Of a stretch of DNA of 20,143 nucleotides, positions 6,063-13,398 are shown piece after piece; the stretch's first letter is position 1; each line of letters opens with the position of its first letter. Both the position numbers and the translations under genes were made by a program. The notes under the pieces were generated by a model that saw only the letters and a list, made by a program, of their open reading frames with translations, ran no database searches and was not told where the DNA came from. Origin of the DNA: Porticoccaceae bacterium UBA1989 (GTDB lineage Bacteria > Pseudomonadota > Gammaproteobacteria > Pseudomonadales > Porticoccaceae); contig DDDD01000131.1 in assembly GCA_002335945.1 (NCBI GenBank), positions 424-20,566 of the forward strand, written 5' to 3'.

Positions 6063-7565
6063 TTGTGCAGCACTAAAGTGCAATGCGTCGTCGGCCTCTA
6101 TAGGCACAGTAAACAGCGCCCGTTCCTTACGGAAATCTTGGCTGTTCACCCAGGGTGCTCGATCGCCCTGTCTGGGCTGAAGATGCATGCCTCGCTTTAG
6201 GTAGCCGGCAGGGAAGTCTGTAATCCAGTCTTGTGTGGGCATATCTTTTAATGCGTCGGGTACTAGCGGTACTACTTTGCTGGTGTGGGTTTTTCTCATG
6301 TGATTTAACGTTCTGCACACCCATTCGGAGATCAGGTCGGCGCGCAATGTCCATGAGGCATTCACATAACCGAAGGTTGATACCATGTTGGGTACGTCTG
6401 AGACCATGAGGCCTTTGTAGGTGGTCAGCTTTGAGAAGTCTACGGTTTCGCCGTCTACGCTAAAGGTTGCTCCGCCCATAACTTCTAGCTCAAGGCCGGT
6501 GGCGCTGACGACTATATCTGCCGTTAGGTGCTCACCTGATTTCAGCTCAATGCCGGTCTTGGTAAAGCGCTTGATGTGGTCGGTGACTACGTTGGCGCCG
6601 CCACTTTTTATGGCTTCAAATAGATCGTCGTCTGGCACTAAGCAGAGGCGTTGATCCCAGGGGTTGTACTTGGGGGTAAAGTGTTTATCAACGTCGTAGT
6701 CTCTACCCAACTGCTTGCGTACCTGACTGATTAAAAAGCGCTTGGCAACGACTGGATATTTACGCAGCTGCTTAAACAAAAATTCCTGAAAGAGGGTGTT
6801 TCTGATACGTGTGAGCCCATAGGCCCAGGTTGCTGGCAGAATTTTACGTAGGCCATTGGCAAACCAGTCTTGGGACGCTCTTGAAACGACATAGGTAGGT
6901 GAGCGCTGCAGCATGGTGACCTGCTTGGCTTTTTTAGCCATGGCGGGCAGTAATGTCATGGCGGTGGCGCCGGAGCCAACGATGACGACATTCTTGTCTT
7001 GGTAGTCGAGGTCTTCGGGCCAAAACTGTGGGTGAACTACCTTGCCTTTAAAGGCATCGACTTCGGGAAACGTGGGATCGTGGGGTTTGGAATAGCTGTA
7101 GTAACCGGAGCACATATAGAGAAAGTTGCAGGTCATTTGTACGATTTTTTCAGAACCTGACTGGTTAATCTCTAGGGTCCAGTTGGAATTTTCTGAAGAC
7201 CAGCTGGCAGAGAGTAAACGGTGACCATAGCGTATGTGCTGATCGATGTTACTTTCTGCGGCGGTTGCTTTGACGTACTTAAGTATAGAGGGGCCGTCGG
7301 CAATGGCTTTTGCGCCTTCCCAGGGTTTAAAGCTGTAGCCTAGGGTATGCATGTCGCTGTCGCTACGAACACCGGGGTAGCGGAATAGGTCCCAGGTGCC
7401 GCCCATGGCGTCGCGAGATTCCAGTAATAGGAAGCTGCGGTCGGGGCATTTTTCGGTGATATGGCAGGCTGCGCCAATACCAGAAAGGCCGGCACCCACG
7501 ATAATAACGTCTCTGTGTTCTGTCGTTATTCCTTGATCTGAGTGCTGCGGTGACGATGTAGCCAT
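6054..7565 (-). CDS. EthA-like Baeyer-Villiger flavin monooxygenase
   Basis: NADPH- and FAD-dependent monooxygenase that would insert oxygen next to a ketone carbonyl or oxidise sulfur/nitrogen groups. Seen in 503 residues: FAD Rossmann motif GAGLSG (24-29), MGGTWDLFRYPGVRSDSD (54-71) as in mycobacterial EthA, the Baeyer-Villiger fingerprint FKGKVVHPQFWP (172-183, pattern FxGxxxHxxxWP), the NADPH Rossmann motif GSGATA (197-202) and the ATG motif at 355-357. Collinearity with EthA runs to near the C-terminus. I choose the ATG at 7565 because AAGAGG lies about 8 bases upstream; an earlier in-frame ATG at 7661 would precede the likely promoter. The SDR gene lies 191 bases upstream on the same strand. 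The substrate is unknown; alicyclic or steroid-like ketones are possible given the SDR neighbour. Confidence 0.88.
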   Translation of the reverse strand: MATSSPQHSDQGITTEHRDVIIVGAGLSGIGAACHITEKCPDRSFLLLESRDAMGGTWDLFRYPGVRSDSDMHTLGYSFKPWEGAKAIADGPSILKYVKATAAESNIDQHIRYGHRLLSASWSSENSNWTLEINQSGSEKIVQMTCNFLYMCSGYYSYSKPHDPTFPEVDAFKGKVVHPQFWPEDLDYQDKNVVIVGSGATAMTLLPAMAKKAKQVTMLQRSPTYVVSRASQDWFANGLRKILPATWAYGLTRIRNTLFQEFLFKQLRKYPVVAKRFLISQVRKQLGRDYDVDKHFTPKYNPWDQRLCLVPDDDLFEAIKSGGANVVTDHIKRFTKTGIELKSGEHLTADIVVSATGLELEVMGGATFSVDGETVDFSKLTTYKGLMVSDVPNMVSTFGYVNASWTLRADLISEWVCRTLNHMRKTHTSKVVPLVPDALKDMPTQDWITDFPAGYLKRGMHLQPRQGDRAPWVNSQDFRKERALFTVPIEADDALHFSAAQKG

Positions 7566-7605
7566 TGTTTTTCCTCTTATTGAGCTTCCGACAGTTAGGC
7601 TGGCC

Positions 7606-7611
7606 ATTATA
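7606..7611 (-). promoter_or_regulatory. Putative -10 element of the monooxygenase promoter, within a short dyad
   Basis: The minus strand carries a perfect TATAAT (7611-7606), about 40 bases before the ATG at 7565, framed by GGCCA and TGGCC arms (7617-7601). No good -35 is visible at the right distance, so an activator may be needed. The dyad could be a TetR-like operator; no regulator gene adjoins. Confidence 0.45.
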
Positions 7612-7756
7612 ATTGGCCTACAATAAATCAGGGGCTCATATACAGTCAGATAGTGGTTCATTTCCCTTCATTTTGCAGCTTGTCAGCCATTGCTCAGAGG
7701 TTTTATACAGTCTGGGTAAATCTACCTGCTGATCAATGGATGGCTGCAATTCACTA

Positions 7757-8686
7757 TTATGCTTTCTCTGGTAGCGGTGATGCCTCTTCAACAGGCATGC
7801 CTTTAATAGGCTTCTTATTGCGAAACAGAGTCAGGGGCAGGGTAAATAATGGAAACAGTTTCTCATAGTGCATGGGCGTTAGGCGCTGGGCTAGATCCAT
7901 TAGTTTGGCATCTGTTCCGACCATTATGCGGCTGCGTTTTTTGCGGACGCCGTTAAGAATAACTTCGGAGGCGCGGCTAGCGTGCATGCCATTTTCCCTA
8001 AAGAATTTGGCTAGCTCTTCTTGGCTATCGCCTAGGCCCATCACTTTGCCCACTAAGCGCTCCATTGAGCTGGCGGATTCTTCGCTTTTGTTCATGCGCG
8101 CATTGGTCACTATGTTGGTGCCTATGTGACCGGGGTGTACGCAATGTATCTGTACTGTGCTGTCTTTCATCTCTTTGGCGAGGCACTCGGTAAAACCGCG
8201 CACGGCAAATTTGGCGGTGTGGTAAACCGACTGTCGCTCTAGGGCAATCATGCCAAAGATAGAAGACGTGTTAATAAGTGCGGCTTCTGGGCGCTGTTTT
8301 AGGTGGGGCAAAAAGGCGCGACTTGAATTAATCACGGCTTGCAGGTTGATATTAAACACCCAGTCCCAGTCGCTCTCGGACAGATCTTCAAAGGTGGAGT
8401 CAACGGTGACGCCGGCGTTGTTGAACACTAGGTCAACACAACCATGCTCGGCAATTACCTTAGCGGGCAGGGCTTCGATAGCAGTTTTGTCGGCGACATC
8501 AAGAATATGGCTAGAGGCTTTAACGGGGTAGTCTGCGAGCATCGCAACGGTTTCTGCGAGGGTTGTTTTGTTGATCTCACAGGCGGCGATATTGGCGCCC
8601 GCTTGGGCGAGGAGTATGGCTAGGTAGCGGCCCATACCTGAACCGGCACCGGTGATGACTGCGACTTTATTGGTAAAGTTTTTCAT
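7757..8686 (-). CDS. Short-chain dehydrogenase/reductase (classical SDR)
   Basis: NAD(P)-dependent oxidoreductase of the classical SDR superfamily. Seen in 309 residues: cofactor motif TGAGSGMG near the N-terminus (GAGSGMG, 13-19), an acidic residue after strand two (ACEIN) that favours NAD, NNAG in the fourth strand region, the catalytic serine in INTSSIFG, and YHTAK (YxxxK). A C-terminal extension of about 60 basic and hydrophobic residues (KLMDLAQRLTPMHYEKLFPLF) may touch the membrane. CAGGGGC ends 7 bases before the ATG at 8686. Paired with the Baeyer-Villiger enzyme downstream, it may make the ketone that enzyme oxidises; that link is inference from position. Confidence 0.85.
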   Translation of the reverse strand: MKNFTNKVAVITGAGSGMGRYLAILLAQAGANIAACEINKTTLAETVAMLADYPVKASSHILDVADKTAIEALPAKVIAEHGCVDLVFNNAGVTVDSTFEDLSESDWDWVFNINLQAVINSSRAFLPHLKQRPEAALINTSSIFGMIALERQSVYHTAKFAVRGFTECLAKEMKDSTVQIHCVHPGHIGTNIVTNARMNKSEESASSMERLVGKVMGLGDSQEELAKFFRENGMHASRASEVILNGVRKKRSRIMVGTDAKLMDLAQRLTPMHYEKLFPLFTLPLTLFRNKKPIKGMPVEEASPLPEKA

Positions 8687-8781
8687 TGGAATTGCCCCTG
8701 TTTTTATGACGCTCTTTTGTCTGACGGGAATAAGCTCTATCCGACAGGTGACGTCTGTTTTTTTTCTATCCTACTACGTTC

Positions 8782-8809
8782 GATATATATCTAACAGTAT
8801 TTGTGTCAA
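8782..8809 (-). promoter_or_regulatory. Putative SDR promoter with consensus -35
   Basis: On the minus strand TTGACA (8809-8804) is a perfect -35; TATATC (8787-8782) follows after 16 bases in an alternating TA stretch. It leaves a 5' leader of roughly 90 bases before the SDR start, with no structure I recognise. The remainder of 8687-8985 up to the palindrome at 8931 shows nothing identifiable. Confidence 0.5.
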
Positions 8810-8930
8810 TAGGCGTTATTTAGGAGCTTAGGAATCTAGGCTGGGGTTTTTGGTATTTTTCTGTTTATAGGGTTCTGCTCGGCTAGCCTTACAGGCTTTA
8901 GGCGATATTCAATAGTGGCCAGATTTCTTT

Positions 8931-8966
8931 CTATCCGGCCATTTTCTGTATAAAATGGCCGGATAG
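8931..8966. promoter_or_regulatory. Perfect 15-bp palindrome over the fic promoter
   Basis: CTATCCGGCCATTTT (8931-8945) is repeated as its exact reverse complement at 8952-8966, with six bases between. TATAAA at 8949-8954 overlaps loop and right arm, making a likely -10 element 32 bases before the fic ATG. There is no T-tract, so an operator for a dimeric repressor is more likely than a terminator. The Fic protein's own N-terminal winged helix is the obvious candidate to bind it. Confidence 0.7.
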
Positions 8967-8985
8967 ATTTTCAAGTGAGCTACTT

Positions 8986-10026
8986 ATGGCTAAAAGTACC
9001 CAGCAACAGTCTGTTCTTATGCTGCTTCAACAGAGTCCAACGGCACTGTCGCTGCGGGATATTGAACTGAAAATTAATCATGAAGCTTCTGCGAGAACCC
9101 TACGTCGCTGGCTGGCGGGTTGGGTTGCTGAGCATAAGATAGAAAAGACTGGCGCTGGCCCCTCAACCCTCTATCAAATTATTTCTCAATCTGACGATTC
9201 TGTGGCGCCTGTGGTGCAAGGTGATTCATTTGGATTTTTGCGGGGGCTGGATGCCGACTTGCGCGTTGGGTTGCTTGGCCAAATTCGCGATTTGTGGACA
9301 CATAGCTCTACCGCACTAGAGGGCAATACGCTGTCTCTTGGGGATACGCACTTTATTCTTGAGCAGGGTCTTACGGTTTCGGGCAAGCCTATTAAGGATC
9401 ATCAGGAAGTGCGCGGCCATGCTCGGGCTATTGAGCTGCTGTATCAATGTGTGGAGAAGCCACTTAGCGAGGAGCTGGTATTTTCGCTGCATCGGGCGGT
9501 GCAAACTGAGCCTATTGATGATATCTATAAGCCCATGGGCGGTTGGAAGGTGGAGGCCAATGGCACGCATATGATTGGGCGAGATAATAAGCAGCACTTT
9601 ATTGAGTATGCCTTGCCTTTGTTTGTGCCCAGATTAATGGCTGAGGTCTTAGATTTTATTAATTCAATTGGGGCTGAGGATATCTCTTTGGCCAATGCCG
9701 CGGCTATCTATGCCAAGGTTCATATGAGTGTTGCCCATATACATCCATTTTGGGATGGCAATGGCCGTATGGCTAGGCTGTTGGCGAATATTCCGCTGTT
9801 GAAGGGTGGCTTGCCGCCGTTGGTGATTGGTCAAGAGACGCGTCGCGTTTATATTCAGACGCTGTCTAACTATCAGGTTTCTATTGGGCAGTTAACTAGC
9901 AGTACGGGTGTCTGGCCTGCACCTGATTTGTTAGGTGCGTTTAGTGATTTTTGTGCGTCAAATTATGGCAGTACTCAGACATTGGTTGACGAGGCGTTTG
10001 CTGTTCAGGGACGGCGTTCTGCTTAA
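8986..10026 (+). CDS. Fic-domain protein (putative AMP transferase) with N-terminal winged helix
   Basis: Probable protein adenylyltransferase that moves AMP to a hydroxyl side chain of a target protein. Seen in 346 residues: an N-terminal winged-helix-like DNA-binding segment (about 1-65, including SARTLRRWLAGW), the class II inhibitory motif STALEGN (108-114, pattern [S/T]xxxE[G/N]) with Glu112 as the autoinhibitory residue, and the Fic active site HIHPFWDGNGRMAR (251-264) with catalytic His253. Length and order match the Fic/DUF4172-like class with an attached HTH. It stands alone on the plus strand between minus-strand genes, with no antitoxin beside it. The palindrome over its promoter suggests autoregulation. 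Its stop codon lies within the first unit of a 14-bp tandem array. Confidence 0.88.
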   Translation: MAKSTQQQSVLMLLQQSPTALSLRDIELKINHEASARTLRRWLAGWVAEHKIEKTGAGPSTLYQIISQSDDSVAPVVQGDSFGFLRGLDADLRVGLLGQIRDLWTHSSTALEGNTLSLGDTHFILEQGLTVSGKPIKDHQEVRGHARAIELLYQCVEKPLSEELVFSLHRAVQTEPIDDIYKPMGGWKVEANGTHMIGRDNKQHFIEYALPLFVPRLMAEVLDFINSIGAEDISLANAAAIYAKVHMSVAHIHPFWDGNGRMARLLANIPLLKGGLPPLVIGQETRRVYIQTLSNYQVSIGQLTSSTGVWPAPDLLGAFSDFCASNYGSTQTLVDEAFAVQGRRSA

Positions 10027-10125
10027 TAAGCAACGCTTAATAAAGAACAGTTGATAAGGAGTACTCAATAGGGAATGGAAAGCCTAATAAAGAGCACCAT
10101 ATAAAGAGTATCTAATAAACACTAG
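10023..10125 (+). repeat. 14-bp tandem array spanning the fic/dnaE2 convergent gap
   Basis: Seven 14-bp units of loose consensus YTAATAARGARYAC: four at 10023-10078, a 5-base break (10079-10083), and three at 10084-10125. The first unit contains the fic TAA; the last covers the dnaE2 stop codon (10122-10124). The whole space between the two convergent genes is repeat, and no hairpin terminator is present. Because 14 is not a multiple of 3, the TAA in successive units falls in all three frames. Confidence 0.8.
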
Positions 10126-13100
10126 CGAAAATCACGGGAGCGAATATCGGTTTTATGCAATAGCTCAGTACAGTCGGTCAGCTCTTGGGCGATCACATGC
10201 ACCACGGCGCCGTCGGTTTCTACAACTCCCTTAATCATCAATAGCTGCGCCTTTAATAATGCTTGGCGGCAGTTCTTCTGTACGTTTTGCCAGACCACGA
10301 CATTGCTGTTGCCGGTCTCATCTTCGAGGGTTAAAAACACCACGCCGGATGCTGTGCCTGGGCGCTGTTTGCCTGTAACTAATCCTGCAATACGCACAAA
10401 GCGGCGGTGGCCCAGCTCTGCTAGGTCTGCATGGCGTTTGCACTGGCGGAAGATGGGAAACTGTTCTCTTAGTAGCTCCATGGGGTGGCGGCCTAATGAT
10501 AGGCCTGTGTGGCTGTAGTCTGCTTGGAGGTTTTCGGTTTCGCTGGGCGTCTGGAAGTTAATAGAGGCGCTAGCTTGCTCTAAAAGTTGCTCGCTATTGT
10601 CTGTGGCCAGCGCTTGCCAGTGGGTTTGCCGACGGTTTTCGCTGAAAAATTTAAGGGCTCCGGCGCTGCTGAGCAAGTTTAAATTAGATCTCGAGAGATT
10701 GGCTGCAGTGGCGAGCTGGTTTAGGTTGTTAAAGCGGCGGTTGGTATTTTCTATTCTCTGGGCCGCTTTATGGGAAAAGCCTTTGATTAAACGTAAGCCC
10801 AGCCGCAGTGCCGGACTTTGAGTATCGCCCGCACCTTCACCCTCGGTCTCAAGGGCATGGTCCCAGCCGCTGTAGCGCACATCGATGGGTAGTACTTTTA
10901 TATTATGGCGCTGGGCATCCTGCACTAGCTGCGACGCCGAGTAAAAGCCCATGGGCTGGCTGTTTAAAAGGGCACAGTAAAAGGCGGCGGGGTAATGGCA
11001 TTTTAACCAGGCGGACACATAGGCGAGCAGGGCAAAGCTGGCGGAGTGGGATTCTGGAAAGCCATAAACCCCAAAGCCCTGTATTTGCAGAAATAACCTT
11101 TCGGCAAAGTCTTGGCTGTAGCCTCGGGCTAACATGCCATCAATTAATTTTTGTTTAAAACCTAATAATTCATTGTTACGTTCTGAGTTTTTACCCCAGC
11201 TGGCCATGGCGCGACGCAGCTGGTCTGCTTCGCCACCGGTAAAACCTGCAGCCACCATGGCGAGCCGAATCACCTGTTCCTGAAATACGGGAATGCCGAG
11301 GGTACGTTCTAATACATTTTTAATATCTGGGTGAGGGTAGGTGACAGCCTCCAAACCCTGACGGCGCTTTAAGTAGGGGTGCACCATACCGCCCTGAATG
11401 GGGCCGGGGCGCACTATGGCAATCTCGATAACCAGATCATAAAAGCAGCGGGGTTTTAGTCGGGGCAGCATGGCCATTTGGGCTCGGGATTCAATTTGGA
11501 ACACACCCACAGAGTCCGCCTTGCACAGCATGTTGTAAGTGGCGCTGTCTTCTTTTGGAATAGACTGCATATCCAGACTAATGCCCTGATGGCTACTGAG
11601 AAGATCAAAGCAGCGGTGTATGGCGGTCAACATTCCCAGAGCCAGAATATCGATTTTTAAGAGTCCCAGAGCTTCAATATCTTCTTTGTCCCATTGAATT
11701 ACTGTGCGGTCGGGCATGCTGGCATTCTCTACGGGCACCAGCGTGCTAATGGGACTGCGGGTAATAATAAACCCGCCCACATGTTGGGAGAGGTGACGGG
11801 GAAAGCCCTGAATCTCTTGGAGTAAGCTGTGGAAGTGCTCGGCCATATTGCCTCGGGCACCGGCTTTGGCAAACTGATCTTGGAGGTCACTACTGCGGTC
11901 CCACCAGGCCAGTGACTGGCTGAGCTGTTCAATAAATAATGGGTCTAGCCCCAGCGCTTTGCCCACATCACGCACGGCACTGCGCGGTCGATAGGTAATC
12001 ACGGTGGCAGCCAGCGCGGCGCGGTCGCGACTGTAGCGCTGGTAGATATATTGAATCACTTCTTCGCGGCGCTCGTGCTCAAAGTCCACATCGATATCTG
12101 GGGGTTCGTTGCGTTCGGTAGAGATAAAACGTTCGAATAGCAGGGAGATCTGGTCTGGGTTAACTTCGGTAATAAACAGGCAGTAACAGACTACGGAGTT
12201 GGCCGCGGAGCCTCTACCCTGACAGAGAATATGTCGGCTGCGAGCAAAGGCCACTAAATCGTGAACGGTTAAGAAATAACATTCGTACTGCAGCTCGCCT
12301 ATGACTTTAAGCTCATATTCAATCTGCTGGCTTATGGCTTTAGATAGGCCGCCGGGCCAGCGTTTTTCTGCCCCTTGCTGGGTTAATAGTCGCAGCTGTT
12401 CGGCGGGGGTTAGGTGTGCGGGTACCACTTCATCGGGGTATTCATAGCGTAGTTCTTCGAGACTAAAATCGCAGCGTTTGGCAATGCTAATGGTTTCCGC
12501 GAGTAGGGCAGCGGGATAGAGTTTCTCAAGATGGGGCAGACTGCGCAGACGTCGCTCGGCATTGGGAAAACGCCGCGTACCCAGCTCCATTACGGAACAG
12601 CTGTGGTGTATGGCGGTTAAGGTGTCCTGGAGGGCGCGGCGCTCTTTGCAGTGCATATGCACATCACCGCAGGCAACCATGGGCAGTTGCCAGAGCGCGG
12701 CGAGGTTGCGGTAATAGTAGTATTGGTAAGTCTCGTTGCCATCGAGAAGATGCTCAATGCCAATCCACAGTCGTTCTTTAAACCAGTGGCTGAGCCTTTC
12801 GCCCACCTCATGGTCAGGGTCAATATCGCCACTGGGCAGCCAGATTAATAAGGTATTGGGTAGGTTACCGCTGAGGTCTGCCCATTCCAGTTTGTATTCG
12901 CCTTTGCTGCTACGTCGGCGGGCTAGGGTGATGAGTGCTGAGAGTTCTGTATAGGATTCTCGGTTGCTCACCAAGGCAACTAAACGTTGTCCTTCAAGAC
13001 TGAATTCGCTGCCAATAATAAGCTGTAGATCGCAGTCGAGAGCGGCCACATGGGCTTTAACTACGCCTGCCAATGAGCATTCATCGGTGATTGCCAGCGC

Positions 13101-13202
13101 GCGGTAGCCCAATGCACTGGCAGTGCGGACTAATTCTTGAGGGTGGGAAGCCCCCCGTAGAAACGTGAAGTTGCTAACGCAATGAAGTTCGGCATAGGCC
13201 AT
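10122..13202 (-). CDS. dnaE2: Error-prone DNA polymerase DnaE2 (ImuC)
   Basis: C-family DNA polymerase of the SOS mutasome, which extends past lesions together with ImuB and ImuA. Seen in 1026 residues: PHP domain from the start (AELHCVSNFTFLRGASHP) with GDVHMH near 179-184, polymerase signature GRGSAANSVV (329-338), the catalytic aspartates in PPDIDVDF (367-374), palm/fingers regions (VGVFQIESRAQM, RPGPIQGGMVHPY, GFGVYGFPESHSASFALLAY), a helix-hairpin-helix part, and a C-terminal OB fold (FVRIAGLVTGKQRPGTASGVVFLTLEDE). Length and the opening MAYAELHC match ImuC, not the replicative DnaE. The start lacks a clear Shine-Dalgarno. A LexA box lies 29 bases upstream. The usual partner imuB is not adjacent but about 5.9 kb away. 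Confidence 0.95.
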   Translation of the reverse strand: MAYAELHCVSNFTFLRGASHPQELVRTASALGYRALAITDECSLAGVVKAHVAALDCDLQLIIGSEFSLEGQRLVALVSNRESYTELSALITLARRRSSKGEYKLEWADLSGNLPNTLLIWLPSGDIDPDHEVGERLSHWFKERLWIGIEHLLDGNETYQYYYYRNLAALWQLPMVACGDVHMHCKERRALQDTLTAIHHSCSVMELGTRRFPNAERRLRSLPHLEKLYPAALLAETISIAKRCDFSLEELRYEYPDEVVPAHLTPAEQLRLLTQQGAEKRWPGGLSKAISQQIEYELKVIGELQYECYFLTVHDLVAFARSRHILCQGRGSAANSVVCYCLFITEVNPDQISLLFERFISTERNEPPDIDVDFEHERREEVIQYIYQRYSRDRAALAATVITYRPRSAVRDVGKALGLDPLFIEQLSQSLAWWDRSSDLQDQFAKAGARGNMAEHFHSLLQEIQGFPRHLSQHVGGFIITRSPISTLVPVENASMPDRTVIQWDKEDIEALGLLKIDILALGMLTAIHRCFDLLSSHQGISLDMQSIPKEDSATYNMLCKADSVGVFQIESRAQMAMLPRLKPRCFYDLVIEIAIVRPGPIQGGMVHPYLKRRQGLEAVTYPHPDIKNVLERTLGIPVFQEQVIRLAMVAAGFTGGEADQLRRAMASWGKNSERNNELLGFKQKLIDGMLARGYSQDFAERLFLQIQGFGVYGFPESHSASFALLAYVSAWLKCHYPAAFYCALLNSQPMGFYSASQLVQDAQRHNIKVLPIDVRYSGWDHALETEGEGAGDTQSPALRLGLRLIKGFSHKAAQRIENTNRRFNNLNQLATAANLSRSNLNLLSSAGALKFFSENRRQTHWQALATDNSEQLLEQASASINFQTPSETENLQADYSHTGLSLGRHPMELLREQFPIFRQCKRHADLAELGHRRFVRIAGLVTGKQRPGTASGVVFLTLEDETGNSNVVVWQNVQKNCRQALLKAQLLMIKGVVETDGAVVHVIAQELTDCTELLHKTDIRSRDFR

Positions 13203-13230
13203 AGGAAAGACAACTGCTGTTAAGAATATA

Positions 13231-13250
13231 TACTGTATATATGCACAGTA
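13231..13250. promoter_or_regulatory. LexA (SOS) box of dnaE2
   Basis: The 20 bases read TACTG, ten bases, CAGTA, containing CTGT-N8-ACAG with an AT-rich centre, nearly the E. coli consensus operator. It lies 28 bases before the dnaE2 ATG, so LexA would block this promoter and DNA damage would release it. It gives dnaE2 SOS control independent of any imuA-imuB promoter outside the window. Confidence 0.92.
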
Positions 13251-13284
13251 TAGACTTAATGCAGGGTGATTTCCAGAACGGGGG

Positions 13285-13398
13285 CTTTTTATTATGGGAC
13301 GCTGAGGGCTGCTCTTTATTACGAGACGCTGAGGGCTCCTTATTACGAGACGCTGAGGGCTTTATATTTCGCTAAGTGCTCTTTATCCGCTAAGCGCT
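13285..13398 (-). repeat. CGCTRAG-core tandem array at the phosphorylase 3' end
   Basis: Five copies of an 11-base core lie at 13300-13310, 13327-13337, 13351-13361 (all CGCTGAGGGCT), 13370-13380 and 13388-13398 (CGCTAAGNGCT), spaced 27, 24, 19 and 18 bases. TAATAAAGAGCA or a variant separates the upstream-facing copies on the minus strand. The last core overlaps the stop codon of the phosphorylase gene (13390-13392). No hairpin terminator for that operon is seen here. Confidence 0.8.

Noticed and set aside
7640..7760. Two ACTGTATA motifs between SDR and monooxygenase as LexA sites
   Set aside because: Neither has the ACAG half at the required eight-base spacing.
8986..10026. Fic/antitoxin (FicT/FicA or Doc/Phd) toxin-antitoxin pair
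   Set aside because: The inhibitory motif is inside the Fic protein itself and no small antitoxin gene adjoins it; class II Fic is the better reading.
10023..13398. CRISPR array at the repeat-rich dnaE2 flanks
   Set aside because: Units are 14 or about 24 bp, degenerate, with no unique spacers of constant length and no cas genes nearby.
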